From: Dehalococcoidales bacterium | GTDB lineage: Bacteria; Chloroflexota; Dehalococcoidia; Dehalococcoidales; UBA5627 | Length of the DNA: 8,050 nt | Reading direction: 5' to 3' | Assembly (NCBI GenBank): GCA_028706995.1 | Contig: JAQTVR010000049.1 | Span: forward strand, 1-8,050 | In this document: positions 4,629 through 8,050 of the stretch, piece by piece | How positions within the stretch are numbered: the stretch's first letter is position 1 | Layout of the letters: each line of letters begins with the position of its first letter | Notes under the pieces: model-generated | The model's database searches: none | What the model was told of the DNA's origin: nothing | What the model saw: only the letters and a program-made list of their open reading frames with translations | Translations under genes and position numbers: made by a program

Positions 4629-7091
4629 TTGTCGAGAAATGGAGTTATTCCCGAAGTGACTTTAATATACCTCAGCCTGAGTTGGATAGCCGGTATTTTA
4701 ATAGGCTTCAAATTTAACCTGCCTGCGGTGCTTATTATTACCGGTTTCCTCCCCTTCCTTTTCCTGTTATCAAAGAGTTACAGGAAGAAAATAGTCCTGT
4801 CCGGGATATGTATCTTTGCATTTTTCGGCGGAACTGTCTGCGCTCATGCCAGCCTGCCGGGAGTAGACTCCGTCTACATCAGTTTTTACAACGACACGGG
4901 AACTGTAACCATCACCGGTATGATAAGCGATGACCCAGATGTCAGGGATAGCAGCACCCAGCTAAGGGTGACAGTCTCACAAATCAAGATGGATAAGGAC
5001 TGGTATACGGTAAGAGGAGATGTTCTTGTCTTTGTCCCCAGGTACCCGTCTTATTGCTACGGTGATATCATAGAGATAACAGGCAAGCCGTCCACACCAC
5101 CTGAGTTTGAAGGGTTTAACTACGCTGAGTATTTATCTCATGAAAATATTTATTCCACTATCTTATATCCCAAAATAAAGATTATTGAAACAGGGCGGGG
5201 TTTGGTGCCCCTTTCCTGGTTATATTCTCTGAGGAGTCAACTTTCATTATCACTGGCAAGGATTTTACCCGAACCTCAGGCATCACTGGCACAAGGCATG
5301 CTCCTGGGTATTCGAGGTAATATTCCCGAAGATTTGAAACAGGCCTTTTCAGTTACCGGAACCGCTCACCTGCTTGCCATCTCCGGACTGCACCTGGGCA
5401 TAATAGCCGGTATCATGTTAAGCATAGGATTGTGGTTATTTGGACGCAAACACTATATTTATGTCTGGTTGGCGCTGGGATTTATCTGGATGTATGCCAT
5501 TCTCACCGGAATGAATGCTCCAGTGGTTCGCGGCACTATCATGGCAAGCATTTTCCTAACTGCCGAACTCCTGGGAAGGCAGCGTAGCGCCATAACAGCT
5601 CTTACATTTGCCGCCGCCATAATGGTCGGTTTAGACCCGCAGGTTATTTTTACCGCTTCTTTCCAGATGAGCTTTATGGCAATGGCAGGACTTATTTTTC
5701 TCTTTCCTCCCCTGCAGGCTGCAGGCAGAAATCTGGTTAATATAACTGCAAGTAAATATGAGACTGTAGTACCGGCTGCCTATTTTATTGCTGACGGTTT
5801 TGGCGTTACACTGGCAGCCCTTCTGGCTGTCTGGCCACTGGTCGCTTATTACTTTGGAATAATTTCATTTATCGGGCCGCTGGCTACATTCCTGGCTTTA
5901 CCTGTACTGGCGGGCATAATCGTATTGGGGTCATTGACCGCCATTACAGGTCTTTTCTTCTTACCGGCGGCGCAGATAATAGGCTGGCTATTATGGTTAT
6001 TTCTATCCTATCTGTTGACGGTGGTCAATGGATTTGCCAGCCTTTCAATATCGTATGTAGACGTGGGCGCCTTCAGTGTTACATTGATATTGATCTATTA
6101 TATAGCCCTGGCATTTCTGCTATGGCTGGGTCATAGATATAGATGGTTAAATAAATTTGCAGATAAAAATTCCGGAGATGCAGCGAAGACTATCACAAAA
6201 CCTGTAAAAAAGGGTAAAGATAATTTCTTTTTACGTCGTCCGGTAAAATGGGCAATTTTATCGATAACAGTACTCATTATACTGGGAGTCATGAGTGTAA
6301 ATATCGCCCCCGATGACAGGTTGCACGTAATTTTCCTGGATGCAGGACAGGGGGATGCCATCCTGATTCAAAAAGGGAATTTGCAGATACTTATCGATGG
6401 AGGACCCGGTTCTCAGGCAATCAGTTTGGCTATAAGCAAGGAGATGCCCTTCTGGGACAGGACGATTGAAATGGTGATTCTAACCCATCCACATGATGAC
6501 CACCTTACTGGGCTGGTGGAAGTTCTTAACGAATATAAGGTAGAACAAATTCTTACAACTGACCTGGTAAGCGACACGCCGGTATATGAAGAATGGCTGA
6601 GACTGATCGAAGAGAATGATATTAATTTTACCGCCGCGCAGGCGGGGCAGCGAATTATAATGAATGAAGTAACAATCGATATATTAAACCCACAACCTGC
6701 TTCTTTTACAGGGACAGAGTCGGATTACGATAACAACTGCATAGTGCTGCATGTCAGCATGCAGCATATCAGTTTTCTGCTCACCGGGGACCTGAGATGG
6801 GAGGGAGAATTCGAACTCATAACTCAAAGACTGGTATCGAAAACTACAGTTCTTAAAATCGGGCATCACGGCTCGAATACATCTTCCACTCTTGAATTTC
6901 TTAACGTCGTTAATCCACAGACATCAGTTATATCCGTAGGACAGGACAATAATTACGGCCACCCGGACAATGAAGTAATCGGGCGGCTGACTGAGATGAT
7001 CGGGGCAGAAAGGATTTACCGAACGGACCGGGATGGCACCATAGAATTTATTACGGATGGGCATAAACTATGGCTGGAAACAGAAAAGTAG
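4629..7091 (+). CDS. comEC: ComEC/Rec2 DNA uptake channel protein
   Basis: This full-length 820-residue ComEC has three parts. First come N-terminal membrane helices and an OB-like DUF4131 region (about 10-185, with GDIIEITGKPSTPPEFEGFNY as a landmark). The multi-helix competence channel domain (about 215-515) carries the hallmarks TGTAHLLAISGLHLGIIAG (243-261), NAPVVRG (296-302) and FQMSF (345-349). After a basic linker and one more helix (about 545-560), a metallo-beta-lactamase-like domain spans about 565-815: DAGQGDA (571-577), HPHDDH (620-625), LLTGD and GHHGS (745-749). Metal ligands of the HxHxDH type are present, so the nuclease-like domain appears intact. Family role: transport of one DNA strand into the cytoplasm during transformation. 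The first in-frame start after the stop at 4626-4628 is a TTG at 4629. A GAGGGG site (4606-4611) is 17 bases away, which is long, so a GTG at 4656 is possible. It is likely co-transcribed with comEA. Confidence 0.93.
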   Translation: MSRNGVIPEVTLIYLSLSWIAGILIGFKFNLPAVLIITGFLPFLFLLSKSYRKKIVLSGICIFAFFGGTVCAHASLPGVDSVYISFYNDTGTVTITGMISDDPDVRDSSTQLRVTVSQIKMDKDWYTVRGDVLVFVPRYPSYCYGDIIEITGKPSTPPEFEGFNYAEYLSHENIYSTILYPKIKIIETGRGLVPLSWLYSLRSQLSLSLARILPEPQASLAQGMLLGIRGNIPEDLKQAFSVTGTAHLLAISGLHLGIIAGIMLSIGLWLFGRKHYIYVWLALGFIWMYAILTGMNAPVVRGTIMASIFLTAELLGRQRSAITALTFAAAIMVGLDPQVIFTASFQMSFMAMAGLIFLFPPLQAAGRNLVNITASKYETVVPAAYFIADGFGVTLAALLAVWPLVAYYFGIISFIGPLATFLALPVLAGIIVLGSLTAITGLFFLPAAQIIGWLLWLFLSYLLTVVNGFASLSISYVDVGAFSVTLILIYYIALAFLLWLGHRYRWLNKFADKNSGDAAKTITKPVKKGKDNFFLRRPVKWAILSITVLIILGVMSVNIAPDDRLHVIFLDAGQGDAILIQKGNLQILIDGGPGSQAISLAISKEMPFWDRTIEMVILTHPHDDHLTGLVEVLNEYKVEQILTTDLVSDTPVYEEWLRLIEENDINFTAAQAGQRIIMNEVTIDILNPQPASFTGTESDYDNNCIVLHVSMQHISFLLTGDLRWEGEFELITQRLVSKTTVLKIGHHGSNTSSTLEFLNVVNPQTSVISVGQDNNYGHPDNEVIGRLTEMIGAERIYRTDRDGTIEFITDGHKLWLETEK

Positions 7092-7156
7092 ATAAAATCT
7101 TATATTACTGCTAAAATTTGGTGATTGGATTAAAATATCTTAAATAAGGGGAGAAT

Positions 7157-7360
7157 ATGGGGTTTTTCGAGTTTTATTTCAGCAGCCTTATAGGTATTAT
7201 CTTTTTTATCTTAAGCCTGGCTTTATATTTTCTGCCGACTATAATTGCAATAATAAGAAAAAAACGTAACGCACTGGCTATCTTCATGCTTAATTTCTTT
7301 CTCGGCTGGACATTTATCGGCTGGGTGGTCTCCCTGGTATGGTCGGTAACAAGGGATTAA
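7157..7360 (+). CDS. Superinfection immunity (Imm)-like small membrane protein
   Basis: This 67-residue protein has two membrane helices (about 9-33 and 40-63) joined by a basic turn, IIRKKRN (32-38). The YFLPTIIAIIRKKRN and LNFFLGWTFIGWVV segments match the widespread Imm_superinfect family, named for T4 Imm, which blocks DNA injection by related phages. Many chromosomal members have no tested role, so a phage-defence function is not proved. A GGGGAG site 3 bases upstream of the ATG supports the start. It follows comEC after 65 bases on the same strand and might be read through from the same transcript. No other phage gene is nearby. It converges on the cbiO gene. Confidence 0.8.
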   Translation: MGFFEFYFSSLIGIIFFILSLALYFLPTIIAIIRKKRNALAIFMLNFFLGWTFIGWVVSLVWSVTRD

Positions 7361-7429
7361 ATATCATCTGAAATAATATTAATATAAACATACTTCGCAG
7401 AGGATTTATAAAGTTAAAAGGTAACCCCT

Positions 7430-8050
7430 TTATTTCCCCTGTGCCAGTCCATGTTTAGCCAATAGTTTTCTATCCGACAGGATATCCCTTGTAAAACCAT
7501 CAGCGACTATACTGCCCTTTTCCATTATCACTATTCGGCTGCATAGAGCCCCCACCAGTTCCAGGTCATGAGATACGATGATTTTAGTCCATGAAAGATT
7601 TTTCAGGAAATCTATAAAATCCCACTTACTCTTTGGGTCGAGGCTGCTGGAAGGCTCATCGATTACCAGCACTTCCGGGGACATAGAGAGCACCGTGGCT
7701 ATTGCAATGCGCTTCTTTTCGCCGATGCTAAGGTGATGCGGTGAACGCTTTTCAAAGCCGGACATGCCGACCAGCGCCAGTGCTTTTTTTACCGCATCAC
7801 GCACCTCGATTTCTCCGTAGCCCATATTAATTGGCCCGAAAGCTACATCGTCGAAGACGGTTGGGGAAAATAGCTGGTCATCAGGATTTTGAAACACCAA
7901 GCCCACTTTGCTGCGTACCCACTTCAGATTTTTATCGTCTATAGGTTTCCCCATGAACCTGACGTTGCCATCGCTCCTGATGATACCGTTAAAGTGAAGT
8001 ATCAGCGTGGATTTGCCCGCCCCGTTAGGGCCGACCAATGCCACCGAATC
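7430..8050 (-). CDS. cbiO: CbiO-type ATPase of a cobalt/nickel ECF transporter, 5' part missing
   Basis: The minus-strand gene enters from the right edge and ends with a TAA at 7432-7430, showing 206 residues. About 30-35 N-terminal residues are outside the window, since the view opens just before Walker A (GPNGAGKST, fragment 7-15). The Q-loop block VGLVFQNPDDQLFSPTVFDD (49-68) is very characteristic of CbiO/EcfA ATPases. The ABC signature LSIGEKKR (107-114) has Ile where most ABC proteins have Gly. Walker B VLVIDEP (127-133), the D-loop SSLDP and the H-loop His161 are intact. It should power uptake of cobalt or nickel with CbiM/CbiQ-type membrane partners, presumably encoded to the right. 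Other EcfA substrates cannot be excluded from this subunit alone. The internal GTG at 8044-8042 is not the true start, because it would cut off the first strand. Confidence 0.9.
   Translation of the reverse strand, partial: DSVALVGPNGAGKSTLILHFNGIIRSDGNVRFMGKPIDDKNLKWVRSKVGLVFQNPDDQLFSPTVFDDVAFGPINMGYGEIEVRDAVKKALALVGMSGFEKRSPHHLSIGEKKRIAIATVLSMSPEVLVIDEPSSSLDPKSKWDFIDFLKNLSWTKIIVSHDLELVGALCSRIVIMEKGSIVADGFTRDILSDRKLLAKHGLAQGK

Noticed and set aside
6131..6361. Minus-strand ORF within comEC
   Set aside because: It is antisense to the conserved linker and start of the metallo-beta-lactamase-like domain. No ribosome site or motif is present.
7361..7429. Bidirectional terminator between the Imm-like gene and cbiO
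   Set aside because: The only candidate stem (AAAGG with CCTTT, near 7417-7431) is short and AT-rich and overlaps the cbiO stop, so it is not convincing.

Overview
The window reads as an ordinary bacterial chromosome segment. The gene set (an SLBB plus helix-hairpin-helix ComEA, a full-length ComEC, a split TrkA-type RCK pair and a CbiO-type ATPase), the good Shine-Dalgarno sites and the AT-leaning spacers would fit an anaerobic Chloroflexota of the Dehalococcoidia type. That assignment is an inference from protein style and was not tested; a Firmicutes-like lineage is not excluded. No rRNA, tRNA, CRISPR array, insertion sequence or phage structural gene is visible.

Left part (1-2197) looks accessory. 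A gene on the minus strand runs off the left edge (1-549). It encodes an all-helical, HEAT-like protein and has a clear sigma70-type promoter whose -35 box lies inside a perfect palindrome. Two plus-strand membrane proteins follow: a seven-helix protein of the DUF6629 type (778-1452) and an unrecognised small membrane protein (1582-1896). Directly after the second one lies a short remnant of the C-terminus of an Mrr-like restriction endonuclease (about 1890-2009), then degraded-looking DNA.

Middle part (2143-3715) is a tight three-gene operon with its own promoter: a universal stress protein with an altered nucleotide-binding loop, an RCK_N-only TrkA protein, and an RCK_N plus RCK_C TrkA protein. 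No potassium channel or TrkH gene is beside them, so they probably regulate a transporter encoded elsewhere.

Right part (3943-7091) is a DNA-uptake locus: a strong promoter, comEA encoded as a predicted lipoprotein, and comEC with all three expected domains. ComEA would bind incoming double-stranded DNA at the cell surface and ComEC would pass one strand through the membrane. A 67-residue protein resembling phage superinfection-immunity proteins follows (7157-7360). The window closes with the 3' part of a convergent cobalt/nickel-type ECF transporter ATPase gene (7430-8050, minus).

The most noteworthy items are the edge-truncated HEAT-like gene with its operator-overlapped promoter, the Mrr remnant, the stress-protein/RCK operon without a channel, and the lipoprotein form of ComEA.
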